From Cronobacter condimenti 1330 (GTDB taxonomy: Bacteria; Pseudomonadota; Gammaproteobacteria; Enterobacterales; Enterobacteriaceae), in NCBI RefSeq assembly GCF_001277255.1, contig NZ_CP012264.1, positions 1,922,001 to 1,986,000 of the forward strand: a stretch of 64,000 bases of DNA, written 5' to 3'. The notes beneath the pieces are model-generated. The model did not search any database and was not told the origin of the DNA. It saw only the letters and a list, made by a program, of their open reading frames with translations. This document shows, in pieces, positions 41,255 to 49,312 of this stretch. The stretch's first letter is position 1, and each line of letters starts with the position of its first letter. The translations under genes and the position numbers were made by a program.

Positions 41255-42529
41255 ATGGCAAGCAGCAATTTGATTAAACAATTGCAGGAGCGGGGCCTTG
41301 TGGCTCAGGTGACGGATGAAGAAGCGTTAGCGCAGCGACTGGCGCAGGGGCCGATCGCCCTTTATTGCGGCTTCGATCCCACCGCCGACAGCCTGCACTT
41401 GGGCCATCTGGTTCCCTTGTTGTGCCTTAAGCGCTTTCAGATGGCCGGGCACAAACCGGTTGCACTGGTCGGTGGCGCAACCGGTCTGATTGGCGATCCA
41501 AGCTTTAAAGCGACCGAACGTAAACTGAATACCGAAGATACCGTGCAGGAGTGGGTGGACAAAATCCGCCGTCAGGTGGCACCGTTCCTGGATTTTGACT
41601 GCGGTGACAACGCCGCTATCGCCGCAAACAACTTTGACTGGTTTGGCAACATGAACGTGCTGACCTTCCTGCGCGATATCGGCAAGCACTTCTCGGTCAA
41701 CCAGATGATCAACAAAGAAGCGGTCAAGCAGCGTCTGAACCGCGACGATGTTGGCATCTCCTTCACCGAATTTTCCTACAACCTGCTGCAGGGTTACGAT
41801 TTTGCCTGCCTGAATAAACTGCACGGCGTGGCGCTGCAGATAGGCGGTTCCGACCAGTGGGGCAACATTACCTCTGGCATCGACCTGACCCGTCGTCTGC
41901 ACCAGAATCAGGTGTTTGGCCTGACCGTACCGCTTATCACAAAATCTGATGGAACCAAATTCGGCAAAACCGAAGGCGGCGCAGTATGGCTGGATCCGAA
42001 GAAAACCAGCCCGTATAAATTCTACCAGTTCTGGATCAACACTGCGGATGCTGACGTTTATCGCTTCCTGAAATTCTTCACCTTCATGAGCCTTGAAGAA
42101 ATCAACGCGCTTGAAGAAGAAGATAAAAACAGCGGCAAAGCGCCGCGCGCTCAGTACGTGCTGGCGGAGCAAGTGACACGTCTGGTGCATGGCGATGACG
42201 GTCTCGCTGCGGCTAAACGCATTACTGAAAGTCTGTTTAACGGCAATCTTAATGCGCTGAGCGAAGCGGATTTCGAGCAGCTCGCGCAGGATGGTGTGCC
42301 GATGATCGAAATGGAAAAAGGCGCGGATTTGATGCAGGCGCTGGTGGATTCCGAACTGCAGCCGTCCCGCGGTCAGGCGCGTAAAACTATCGCTTCTAAC
42401 GCTATTACCATCAATGGTGAGAAGCAGGCCGACCCGGAATATACCTTTAGCGACAGCGACCGCCTCTTTGGCCGCTATACGCTGCTGCGTCGCGGTAAGA
42501 AAAACTACTGCCTCGTCTGCTGGAAATAA
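41255..42529 (+). CDS. tyrS: Tyrosyl-tRNA synthetase
   Basis: Class Ic aminoacyl-tRNA synthetase, 424 residues as in E. coli. HIGH-type motif HLGH in SLHLGHLVPLL, KMSKS-type motif KFGKT in SDGTKFGKTEGG, and a C-terminal S4 RNA-binding domain (ARKTIASNAITING). ATG at 41255 (MASSNLIKQL) is chosen by homology; an in-frame ATG four codons upstream is possible. Terminator at 42543-42573. Confidence 0.98.
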   Translation: MASSNLIKQLQERGLVAQVTDEEALAQRLAQGPIALYCGFDPTADSLHLGHLVPLLCLKRFQMAGHKPVALVGGATGLIGDPSFKATERKLNTEDTVQEWVDKIRRQVAPFLDFDCGDNAAIAANNFDWFGNMNVLTFLRDIGKHFSVNQMINKEAVKQRLNRDDVGISFTEFSYNLLQGYDFACLNKLHGVALQIGGSDQWGNITSGIDLTRRLHQNQVFGLTVPLITKSDGTKFGKTEGGAVWLDPKKTSPYKFYQFWINTADADVYRFLKFFTFMSLEEINALEEEDKNSGKAPRAQYVLAEQVTRLVHGDDGLAAAKRITESLFNGNLNALSEADFEQLAQDGVPMIEMEKGADLMQALVDSELQPSRGQARKTIASNAITINGEKQADPEYTFSDSDRLFGRYTLLRRGKKNYCLVCWK

Positions 42530-42542
42530 CACTCTGCCAGTC

Positions 42543-42573
42543 AAGGGCGTGGGAAACCACGCCCTTTATTTTT
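42543..42573 (+). terminator. Terminator of tyrS
   Basis: Ten-base stem AAGGGCGTGG/CCACGCCCTT with GAAA loop, then TATTTTT, 13 bases after the stop. Confidence 0.9.
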
Positions 42574-42603
42574 AACCCGACCCCTCGTTTCACCCGGAAA
42601 AAA

Positions 42604-43464
42604 ATGAAGAATATCCTTGCCATTCAGTCTCACGTGGTGTTTGGTCACGCCGGCAACAGCGCGGCTGAATTCCCGATGCGCCGTCTTGGCGCCAACGTCT
42701 GGCCGCTTAATACGGTGCAGTTTTCCAACCACACGCAGTATGGGCAATGGACCGGCACCGTCATGCCGCCGTCGCATCTGACTGAAATCGTGCAGGGCAT
42801 TGCAGCTATCGGTCAGCTGTCACGCTGTGACGCGGTGCTGAGTGGTTATCTGGGATCGGCGGAGCAGGGCGAACATATTCTTGAGATTGTCCGCCAGGTG
42901 AAAGCGTCCAACCCGAAAGCGAAATATTTCTGCGATCCGGTGATGGGCCACCCTGAAAAAGGCTGTATCGTGGCGCCGGGCGTTGCCGAGTTTCATGCGC
43001 GTTTTGCGCTGCCGGCGAGCGACATCATCGCGCCGAATTTGCTGGAGCTTGAAATGTTGAGCGGCCATTCAGTGAGAAGTGTCGATGAGGCGGTCGCCAC
43101 CGCACGCGAACTGATTAGCCGTGGCCCACAAATTGTGCTGGTAAAACATCTGGCGCGAGCCGGTTATCAGCAGGACCGCTTTGAAATGCTACTCGTGACG
43201 GCAGAAGAAGCATGGCATATCAGCCGTCCGCTCGTTGATTTCGGCGCGCGTCAACCTGTCGGCGTCGGTGATGTGACGAGTGGCTTGCTGCTGGTAAAAC
43301 TGCTACAGGGCGCGACGCTTCGCGAGGCGCTGGAGCATGTGACGGCGGCGGTCTATGACATTATGGTGACCACCAAACGCATGGAAGAATATGAATTGCA
43401 GGTCGTGGCGGCCCAGGACGGTATTGCACAGCCGGAGCACTACTTTACGGCAGTAAAACTATAA
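42604..43464 (+). CDS. pdxY: Pyridoxal kinase PdxY
   Basis: Phosphorylates pyridoxal in B6 salvage. The 286-residue ribokinase-fold protein has ILAIQSHVVFGHAGNSAA at the N-terminus, YFCDPVMGHPEKG, APNLLELEMLSG and the anion-hole/catalytic Asp region QPVGVGDVTSGLLL. Located directly after tyrS, and convergent with gstA. Confidence 0.97.
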   Translation: MKNILAIQSHVVFGHAGNSAAEFPMRRLGANVWPLNTVQFSNHTQYGQWTGTVMPPSHLTEIVQGIAAIGQLSRCDAVLSGYLGSAEQGEHILEIVRQVKASNPKAKYFCDPVMGHPEKGCIVAPGVAEFHARFALPASDIIAPNLLELEMLSGHSVRSVDEAVATARELISRGPQIVLVKHLARAGYQQDRFEMLLVTAEEAWHISRPLVDFGARQPVGVGDVTSGLLLVKLLQGATLREALEHVTAAVYDIMVTTKRMEEYELQVVAAQDGIAQPEHYFTAVKL

Positions 43465-43496
43465 AAAACGCTGCGCCAGAAGTGGCGCAGCGTTTA
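43465..43496. terminator. Bidirectional terminator between pdxY and gstA
   Basis: AAACGCTGCGCCA/TGGCGCAGCGTTT stem with a GAAG loop in the 38-base convergent gap. Confidence 0.88.
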
Positions 43497-43502
43497 ATGT
43501 CC

Positions 43503-44111
43503 TCAGGCGCTCAGTCCTTCCGCCTTCAGCGCGGCCGCCACTTCAGGACGCGCTTTCACACGGGCCTGGTAGTCAGCGATATTGTCATAAGCCTGCATTT
43601 CCAGCCCCACCGCTTTCGCCCAGTTCAGCACGGTAAATAAATAGGCATCCGCCACGCTGAAACGCAGCCCCATCAGCCACTGTTTTTGCGCCAGCGCCTC
43701 GTTCACATACTCGAATTTCTTCTGTAACTGTTCCCGGGCAATGGTTTTGTACTCATCCGGCGTACCAGGACGAAAGAGCGGCGTAAAACCTTTGTGCAGT
43801 TCAGTCGCGATATAGTTCAGCCACTCAAGCGTATGGTAGCGGGTCATGCTACCGACTGGCGCGAGCAACTGACGGTCTGGCACTTTATCTGCGATGTACT
43901 GAACGATAGCGACACCTTCGGTCAGCAGTGTGCCGTCATCCAGTAGCAGCGCCGGCACCTGACCTTTTGGGTTGATAGTCAGATAATCTTCGCCGTTCTC
44001 CGTGCGTTTCGCAGCCAGATCGACTGCCACCAGCGTAAAATCAATACCCGCTTCGCGCAGAATGATATGCGGCGAAAGCGAACACGCGCCGGCTTTGTAA
44101 AACAATTTCAT
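43503..44111 (-). CDS. gstA: Glutathione S-transferase GstA
   Basis: A 202-residue beta-class glutathione transferase. N-terminal thioredoxin-like domain MKLFYKAGACSLSPHIILRE contains the Cys10 that characterises the bacterial beta class. The C-terminal helical domain includes LMGLRFSVADAYLFTVLNWA. Same neighbours as in E. coli (pdxY, dtpA). ATG at 44111 with GGGAG upstream. Confidence 0.96.
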   Translation of the reverse strand: MKLFYKAGACSLSPHIILREAGIDFTLVAVDLAAKRTENGEDYLTINPKGQVPALLLDDGTLLTEGVAIVQYIADKVPDRQLLAPVGSMTRYHTLEWLNYIATELHKGFTPLFRPGTPDEYKTIAREQLQKKFEYVNEALAQKQWLMGLRFSVADAYLFTVLNWAKAVGLEMQAYDNIADYQARVKARPEVAAALKAEGLSA

Positions 44112-44164
44112 GGCAATGCTCCCTTCTCATGAATAAACAAAATTATGGTAGAGCGCGAACGCGC

Positions 44165-44199
44165 AAAAAAAAAGCCGTCAGCATGAAATCTGACGGCTT
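44165..44199 (-). terminator. Terminator of dtpA
   Basis: AAGCCGTCAG/CTGACGGCTT stem with an eight-base loop, and TTTTTTTTT on the minus strand, 20 bases after the dtpA stop. Confidence 0.9.
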
Positions 44200-44218
44200 A
44201 AGGGTGTTTCTCAAAAAA

Positions 44219-45718
44219 TTATGCGTGTGCGGTTTTCGTTTCTTCCGCTTTGTCTTCCTGCGTCATGCGGTTAAGCAGCGGCGCGGTAACCAGCATCAGA
44301 AGAGCGATGACGCCCGTCACGATACCGATCTGCATAAAGACGTGGCCATAGACCGCAAGCGACTGCAGCGGGTCGGTGACATTTTCCGGTACAGCCATCA
44401 GATTCGCGACTTTACCCGCGATCATCGCCGCACCCGCCGTGGTGAGGAACCAGCTGCCCATGATGAAGCCCATAAGACGCTGAGGAACCAGCTGAGCGAC
44501 CATTGCAAGGCCAAGGCCGGAGATCATCAGCTCACCGATGCTCTGCAGCGCATAGCTCAGGATAAGCCAGTTCACAGAGACGATACCTGCGTCAGACGCG
44601 AATTTCGCGCCCAGCGGCAACACCAGGAACGCGCCAGAGCACAGCAGCATGCCGATGGTGAATTTGAACGGCATTGACAGGCGGTCACCCATTTTGTTGT
44701 AGATAGCCGCAAGAATCGGACTACCGATCATAATCCAGAATGGGTTCAGCGCCTGGAACTGCTCTGGCTGGAACGTGACGCCAAAGATAGCGTGCTCAAC
44801 GTTGCGAATAGCAAAGAAGTTCAGAGAGGTCGGCATTTGCTGATAAAGGACGAAGAACACAATCGCTTCAAGCATCAGGATAAATGCCACGATCATTTTG
44901 CGACGTGCAGCGCCTTTCATCGCGAACGCTTCTTTACCGAAAATAATCACGATAGCCAGCGCGACCACGCCCAGTACCATACGCGCGATACCCTGGTTGT
45001 GCAGCAGCCAGGTGGCGATAGCCACCAGGACGACAATCCCGACGACAGTCGCTATCAGTTTGCCAACCTGCAGCGGAGCAAAGTCAGGTTTGGAGCCGTA
45101 ATCTTTAACCCACTTCTTGCAGAAGATGAAGTTAACCAGGGTGATTAACATGCCAACGAAGCTCAGTGAGAACGCTACGCTCCAGCCGAACTGGTCAGCA
45201 AGCCAGGGCGTTGCAAGCATGGAGAAGAACGAGCCAATGTTAATCGCCATGTAATACATGGTGAAAGCGCCGTCGAGACGCGGATCGTCTTTTTCATAGC
45301 AGGTGGAGAGCAGAGCAGACGGGTTGGCTTTAAACAGGCCGTTACCGACCGCGATGGTCGCCATACCAAAGTAGACAATGGCGGCATCGTGCCCGGACCA
45401 TGCTACCAGAGCATAGCCAATCGCCAGCACGATAGTGCCAAGCATAATAACGCGCTTGGTGCCGAGCACTTTATCGCCCAGCCAGCCACCGATAGCCACC
45501 AGACCATAAACCAGCGCGCTAAAGGAGGAGAACAATGTAATGGAATCCGCTTCCGACATACCCAGCTGTTTTACCAGGTAAACGGCCATAATCCCTTGCA
45601 GACCGTAGTAACCAAAACGCTCCCATAACTCGATAGAGAAAATGAGATAGAACGATTTAGGTTGTTTGAAAGCGTTCAGGCTGACGCTTTCTGCTGGTTT
45701 TTTGTTTGCAGTCGACAC
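44219..45718 (-). CDS. dtpA: Di/tripeptide:proton symporter DtpA
   Basis: POT-family peptide uptake permease in the inner membrane, 499 residues with about 14 spans. The ExxERFxYY-type motif SIELWERFGYYGLQGIMAVY and the PTR2 signature region GWLGDKVLGTKRVIMLG are intact. The start is GTG at 45718, preceded by AAGAGGT and matching the E. coli protein start STANxKP; the longer frame from 45784 is rejected. A CCCGCAG/CTGCGGG hairpin lies in the leader at 45739-45755. Confidence 0.96.
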   Translation of the reverse strand: MSTANKKPAESVSLNAFKQPKSFYLIFSIELWERFGYYGLQGIMAVYLVKQLGMSEADSITLFSSFSALVYGLVAIGGWLGDKVLGTKRVIMLGTIVLAIGYALVAWSGHDAAIVYFGMATIAVGNGLFKANPSALLSTCYEKDDPRLDGAFTMYYMAINIGSFFSMLATPWLADQFGWSVAFSLSFVGMLITLVNFIFCKKWVKDYGSKPDFAPLQVGKLIATVVGIVVLVAIATWLLHNQGIARMVLGVVALAIVIIFGKEAFAMKGAARRKMIVAFILMLEAIVFFVLYQQMPTSLNFFAIRNVEHAIFGVTFQPEQFQALNPFWIMIGSPILAAIYNKMGDRLSMPFKFTIGMLLCSGAFLVLPLGAKFASDAGIVSVNWLILSYALQSIGELMISGLGLAMVAQLVPQRLMGFIMGSWFLTTAGAAMIAGKVANLMAVPENVTDPLQSLAVYGHVFMQIGIVTGVIALLMLVTAPLLNRMTQEDKAEETKTAHA

Positions 45719-45856
45719 ATATACCTCTTTTTTTACAGCCCGCAGTAACTGCGGGGGTGGTATGCGCGTAGTGCCTGGCGGCATGCGCTTTTATTGTTAT
45801 ATGAAGTGAGAAACGGCGGGTAATGTTCACTATCCTGACCGCTGGCACAAGGCTTT

Positions 45857-45876
45857 TGTAATAATCTGTTACATAT
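45857..45876. promoter_or_regulatory. OmpR-like site upstream of dtpA
   Basis: TGTAATAATCTGTTACATAT contains a TGTAA/TTACA inverted repeat and a GTTACATAT segment resembling OmpR boxes. It lies about 140 bases before dtpA, whose E. coli counterpart is OmpR-controlled. Weak evidence. Confidence 0.3.
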
Positions 45877-46257
45877 AAGCCAGGCGGGATAATCAGCCAG
45901 TCGCTTCGCTAAGAGTCAGCGTTAAATTTCATGATAGTAAGTATTGTAGTTTTTTTAACTGCCTAAAGCCGTAATGAAATGCGGTATGGTTATATGTTCT
46001 GCTGATTTGCCGTGTAAGCAGTGATATAGACCTTAATACAGGAAAATGTCCGATGTTTGTATTATTCGTGACAGTAATAACCGAGGTGCCGCAAGGCTTG
46101 CAGCTAAATAACGCAACGTTAATTTAACAAGATGTTGCAAGTGTGATAATTCTCACAAATCTATAGAAAATTCCCGTCGAAAAAAAACGATTAACCTGGC
46201 GAGCTGATTTAGCGCGGGATAATGAGGTGCAGTAAAAGCAACGTGAAGGGAATTGTG

Positions 46258-46303
46258 CAAGAAAGAAGGGCAGTGGATGTGACAAAGGTGACAGCCGCTG
46301 CCC
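46258..46303 (-). terminator. Probable terminator of the rsx-nth operon
   Basis: GGGCAGTGG pairs with CCGCTGCCC (one G-U) across an 18-base loop. The minus strand continues TTCTTTCTT. It begins seven bases after the nth stop. Confidence 0.6.
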
Positions 46304-46309
46304 ACCGGG

Positions 46310-46945
46310 TTACTCGTAAACTTTTTCTGCGTATTCGCACAGATCTTCAATGATGCAGGAGCCGCAGCGTGGCTTACGGGCGATACAGGTATAACGTCCG
46401 TGAAGAATGAGCCAGTGATGGCAATCGACCTTAAATTCCTTCGGCACGACCTTCAGTAGTTTCTCTTCAACGGCGTCAACATTTTTACCCGGCGCAAATT
46501 TCGTCCGGTTACTGACACGAAAGATATGCGTGTCTACGGCAATCGTTGGCCAGCCGAACGCCGTGTTTAGCACCACATTGGCCGTCTTACGGCCTACACC
46601 CGGCAGCGCTTCCAGCGCCGCGCGATCTTCTGGCACCTCGCCTGCGTGCTGCTCAATAAGGATGCGGCAGGTTTTAATCACATTTTCGGCTTTGCTGTTA
46701 AACAGCCCGATGGTCTTAATGTACTCCTTCACGCCATCCACACCGAGTGCGAGCATCGCCTGCGGCGTATTCGCCACAGGGTAGAGTTTTGCCGTGGCTT
46801 TGTTAACGCTGACGTCAGTCGCCTGGGCGGAAAGCAGCACCGCAATAAGCAGCTCAAAGGGGCTGTTGAAGTGAAGTTCGGTGGTCGGATGTGGGTTATT
46901 GGCCCGCAACCGGGTCAGGATCTCAATGCGCTTGGCCTGGTTCAT
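46310..46945 (-). CDS. nth: Endonuclease III
   Basis: Base-excision DNA glycosylase/AP lyase for oxidised pyrimidines. The 211 residues match E. coli Nth. The helix-hairpin-helix ALPGVGRKTANVVLNTAFG contains catalytic Lys120, followed by Asp138 in VDTHIFRV. The C-terminal [4Fe-4S] Cys pattern is CIARKPRCGSCIIEDLC. Start overlaps the rsxE stop by four bases (ATGA), so it is translationally coupled as last gene of the rsx operon. Confidence 0.98.
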   Translation of the reverse strand: MNQAKRIEILTRLRANNPHPTTELHFNSPFELLIAVLLSAQATDVSVNKATAKLYPVANTPQAMLALGVDGVKEYIKTIGLFNSKAENVIKTCRILIEQHAGEVPEDRAALEALPGVGRKTANVVLNTAFGWPTIAVDTHIFRVSNRTKFAPGKNVDAVEEKLLKVVPKEFKVDCHHWLILHGRYTCIARKPRCGSCIIEDLCEYAEKVYE

Positions 46946-47628
46946 GATGCTTTTTCCGGGCTGGCCTCCACCACGACAGGTTTCGCGGCGCGGCGCTTCA
47001 TTCGCTCATCGATCAGGTATTTTACGGCAAGCATCATGCCAAGACCGATAAACGCGCCAGGCGGCAGCATCGCCAGCAGGAACGGCGTATCGGTATGGAA
47101 GACTTCAATTCGCAGTACGCGTGCCCAACTGCCAAGCAGCCCGTCAGCGCCATCAAACAGCGTGCCGTTGCCAAGGATCTCGCGCAGTGAGCCGAGAACA
47201 AACATCGCGCCAGTCGCACCCATGCCAATGGCGAAACCATCCAGCGCCGAGAGCAACGGACCGTTTTTGGCCGCAAACGCCTCTGCACGACCCACCACGA
47301 TACAGTTGGTCACGATAAGGGGGATAAAGATGCCCAGTGACTGATAGAGCCCGAACGCATAAGCGTTGATAAGCATCTGCACGATGCTGACCACCGACGC
47401 GATAATCATCACGTAAATCGGAATACGGATTTCAGCCGGCATCCATCGACGAAAGGCGGAAATCGAGGCGTTGGTCAGTACCAGCACCAGAGTGGTCGCA
47501 AGACCAAGACCGAGCGCGTTAGTGGCGGTAGACGTTACGGCCAGCAGCGGGCACATGCCGAGCAACTGCACCAGCGCCGAGTTATTTTTCCATAATCCGT
47601 TAACCAGAATCGATTTCACGTCATTCAT
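46942..47628 (-). CDS. rsxE: Electron transport complex subunit RsxE
   Basis: A 228-residue inner-membrane subunit of the Rsx/Rnf complex that keeps SoxR reduced. About six membrane spans; CPLLAVTSTATNALGLGLAT and IPLIVTNCIVVGRAEAFA contain the conserved Cys pair proposed to carry an intramembrane iron-sulfur centre with RsxA. ATG at 47628 with GGAGATA upstream. It overlaps rsxG by eight bases and nth by four. Confidence 0.97.
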   Translation of the reverse strand: MNDVKSILVNGLWKNNSALVQLLGMCPLLAVTSTATNALGLGLATTLVLVLTNASISAFRRWMPAEIRIPIYVMIIASVVSIVQMLINAYAFGLYQSLGIFIPLIVTNCIVVGRAEAFAAKNGPLLSALDGFAIGMGATGAMFVLGSLREILGNGTLFDGADGLLGSWARVLRIEVFHTDTPFLLAMLPPGAFIGLGMMLAVKYLIDERMKRRAAKPVVVEASPEKAS

Positions 47629-48250
47629 GGGTATCTCCACAAGAAGACAGGGTGGACAGCTGTGGCTCCAGCGTTTGCGCGTACAGGCCCGCACGTTTCA
47701 CGGCATTGACCACCGCGCGCGGGGTAATGGTTGCGCCGGTGAACTGGTCAAACTGGCCGCCATCTTTTTTTACCGCCCAGCGGCTGTCATTCTGGCCGTG
47801 AATGACCTTACCCGTAAAACCGGTTATCCAGTTGCTAATGCGCGTATCAATTTTATCGCCAAGCCCAGGCGTTTCATGATGTTGCGTAACACGGGTGCCG
47901 AGCACGGTGCCTTTAAAATCGGCGCCGACCAGCAGTTGTATCGCGCCCGAATAGCCATCCGGGGCGGTGGCCTGCATCACCACCGCCACCGGCGTTTCGC
48001 CTTTACGCGCGACCCACAGTTGTTTTTCGCCGTTGCCGAGCGCAGGTGACGTTACAAGATAGCAGCTTTGCTGAATATCATTGTCATACATCTCCGGCGG
48101 CAGCACCTGGTCGAATAGCTGTTTTTGCTTAAGCGTCGCCTGATCAGCAATCGTGGTTTTGGTGAGCGCGTTCACCATCGCCGTAAGGCCGGTGGTCAGG
48201 GCGGCGAAAACGGCGAGCGTCACGCCATGTTTCTGGATAGTTTTTAGCAT
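47621..48250 (-). CDS. rsxG: Electron transport complex subunit RsxG
   Basis: A 209-residue protein with one N-terminal span and a periplasmic flavoprotein domain. FTGATITPRAVVNAVKR near residue 172 is the (S/T)GAT flavinylation motif, where FMN is attached to Thr through phosphate. ATG at 48250 with AAGGAG upstream. Nine bases after rsxD. Confidence 0.97.
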   Translation of the reverse strand: MLKTIQKHGVTLAVFAALTTGLTAMVNALTKTTIADQATLKQKQLFDQVLPPEMYDNDIQQSCYLVTSPALGNGEKQLWVARKGETPVAVVMQATAPDGYSGAIQLLVGADFKGTVLGTRVTQHHETPGLGDKIDTRISNWITGFTGKVIHGQNDSRWAVKKDGGQFDQFTGATITPRAVVNAVKRAGLYAQTLEPQLSTLSSCGDTHE

Positions 48251-48259
48251 GACGGCTCC

Positions 48260-49312
48260 TTACCGGTGACCATAAACCCGCGGACGGGTGTAGTAATCAA
48301 TAAGCGGCACGGTGATATTTGCGAGCAGTACGGCGAACGCCACGCCATCAGGATAACCACCAAAGCTTCGGATAAGCCACACCAGCACACCGGCCAGCGC
48401 GCCGAAAAGCAGCCGCCCTTTGTTGGTGGTGGAGGCGGTGACCGGGTCGGTCAGAATAAAAAACGCGCCAAGCATCGTCGCGCCCGAGAGCAGATGCATC
48501 AGCGGCGAGAGGAATTTTTCCGGCGCGATAAGCCAGCCGAGCGTTGAGCACACGGCAAGCGTCACGATAAAACTTGCCGGAATATGCCAACGGATTGTGC
48601 CGCGCGCCAGCAGGAACAGGCCGCCTGCCAGATACGCGAGGTTTACCCACTGCCAGCCAAGACCCGCCAGCGTTCCCCCATAAATCGGCTGCGCGAGCAA
48701 TTCACCTGCCGGGTGCCCCGCGTGCAGACCCGTTTTGAACGTGTCCAGCGGCGTCGCCTGGCTCACCCCGTCAATACCGAGCCTCAGTTGCGCCATGGTG
48801 TCGCCATTGGTGGTAACGCCGTGGAAAATAACCTGTAGTGCATCGAGAAAACCGGGTGCCGTTGCCGCAATCTGCTGCGGCGGCAGCCAGTTGGTCATTT
48901 GGACCGGAAAGGAGATAAGTAACACAACATAACCAATCATGGCCGGGTTGAACGGGTTATGGCCGAGCCCGCCGTAAAGCTGTTTTGCGATGATCACCGC
49001 GAAAGCGGTACCAAGCACGACCAACCACCACGGCGCCAGCGGCGGAATACTGATGCCCAGCAACAGACCGGTGAGCAGCGCAGAGTTATCGCCAAGATGA
49101 CTTTTAAGGGGCAGTTTGCGCAACCGCAGCACCAGCGCTTCGCTGGCAAGCGCGCTGACGATGGCTAGCAGAATCTGCACCAGGCTGCCGTAGCCGAAAA
49201 AGTACCATTGCACGGCAATGCCCGGCATGGCGGCGAGCGTGACCAGCATCATGATACGCGACGTCTGGCGCTGGTTATGGGTATAAGGGGAACTTGCGAT
49301 TCTGAAAACCAT
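48260..49312 (-). CDS. rsxD: Electron transport complex subunit RsxD
   Basis: A 350-residue membrane subunit with about nine spans and covalently bound FMN in the family; the flavinylated Thr lies in DGVSQATPLDTFK near residue 185. Other signature pieces are GLGHNPFNPAMIGYVVLLISFP and HLLSGATMLGAFFILTDP. It starts on the base directly after the rsxC stop. Confidence 0.97.
   Translation of the reverse strand: MVFRIASSPYTHNQRQTSRIMMLVTLAAMPGIAVQWYFFGYGSLVQILLAIVSALASEALVLRLRKLPLKSHLGDNSALLTGLLLGISIPPLAPWWLVVLGTAFAVIIAKQLYGGLGHNPFNPAMIGYVVLLISFPVQMTNWLPPQQIAATAPGFLDALQVIFHGVTTNGDTMAQLRLGIDGVSQATPLDTFKTGLHAGHPAGELLAQPIYGGTLAGLGWQWVNLAYLAGGLFLLARGTIRWHIPASFIVTLAVCSTLGWLIAPEKFLSPLMHLLSGATMLGAFFILTDPVTASTTNKGRLLFGALAGVLVWLIRSFGGYPDGVAFAVLLANITVPLIDYYTRPRVYGHR

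Larger units (their letters stand above)
45719..46309. other. Intergenic region between dtpA and nth
   Basis: 591 bases, AT-rich, without a supportable gene. It holds the dtpA leader hairpin (45739-45755), an OmpR-like GTTACATATA motif inside a TGTAA/TTACA inverted repeat (45857-45873), and the rsx-nth terminator at 46258-46303. The short minus ORF at 46153-46350 lacks any family resemblance. Confidence 0.55.

Noticed and set aside
41327..42544. A 405-codon minus-strand frame opposite tyrS
   Set aside because: It is an antisense shadow of a highly conserved gene; no ribosome site and no recognisable domain.
46153..46350. A 65-codon minus-strand frame overlapping the end of nth
   Set aside because: No start signal, no family resemblance, and it overlaps the probable rsx-nth terminator.
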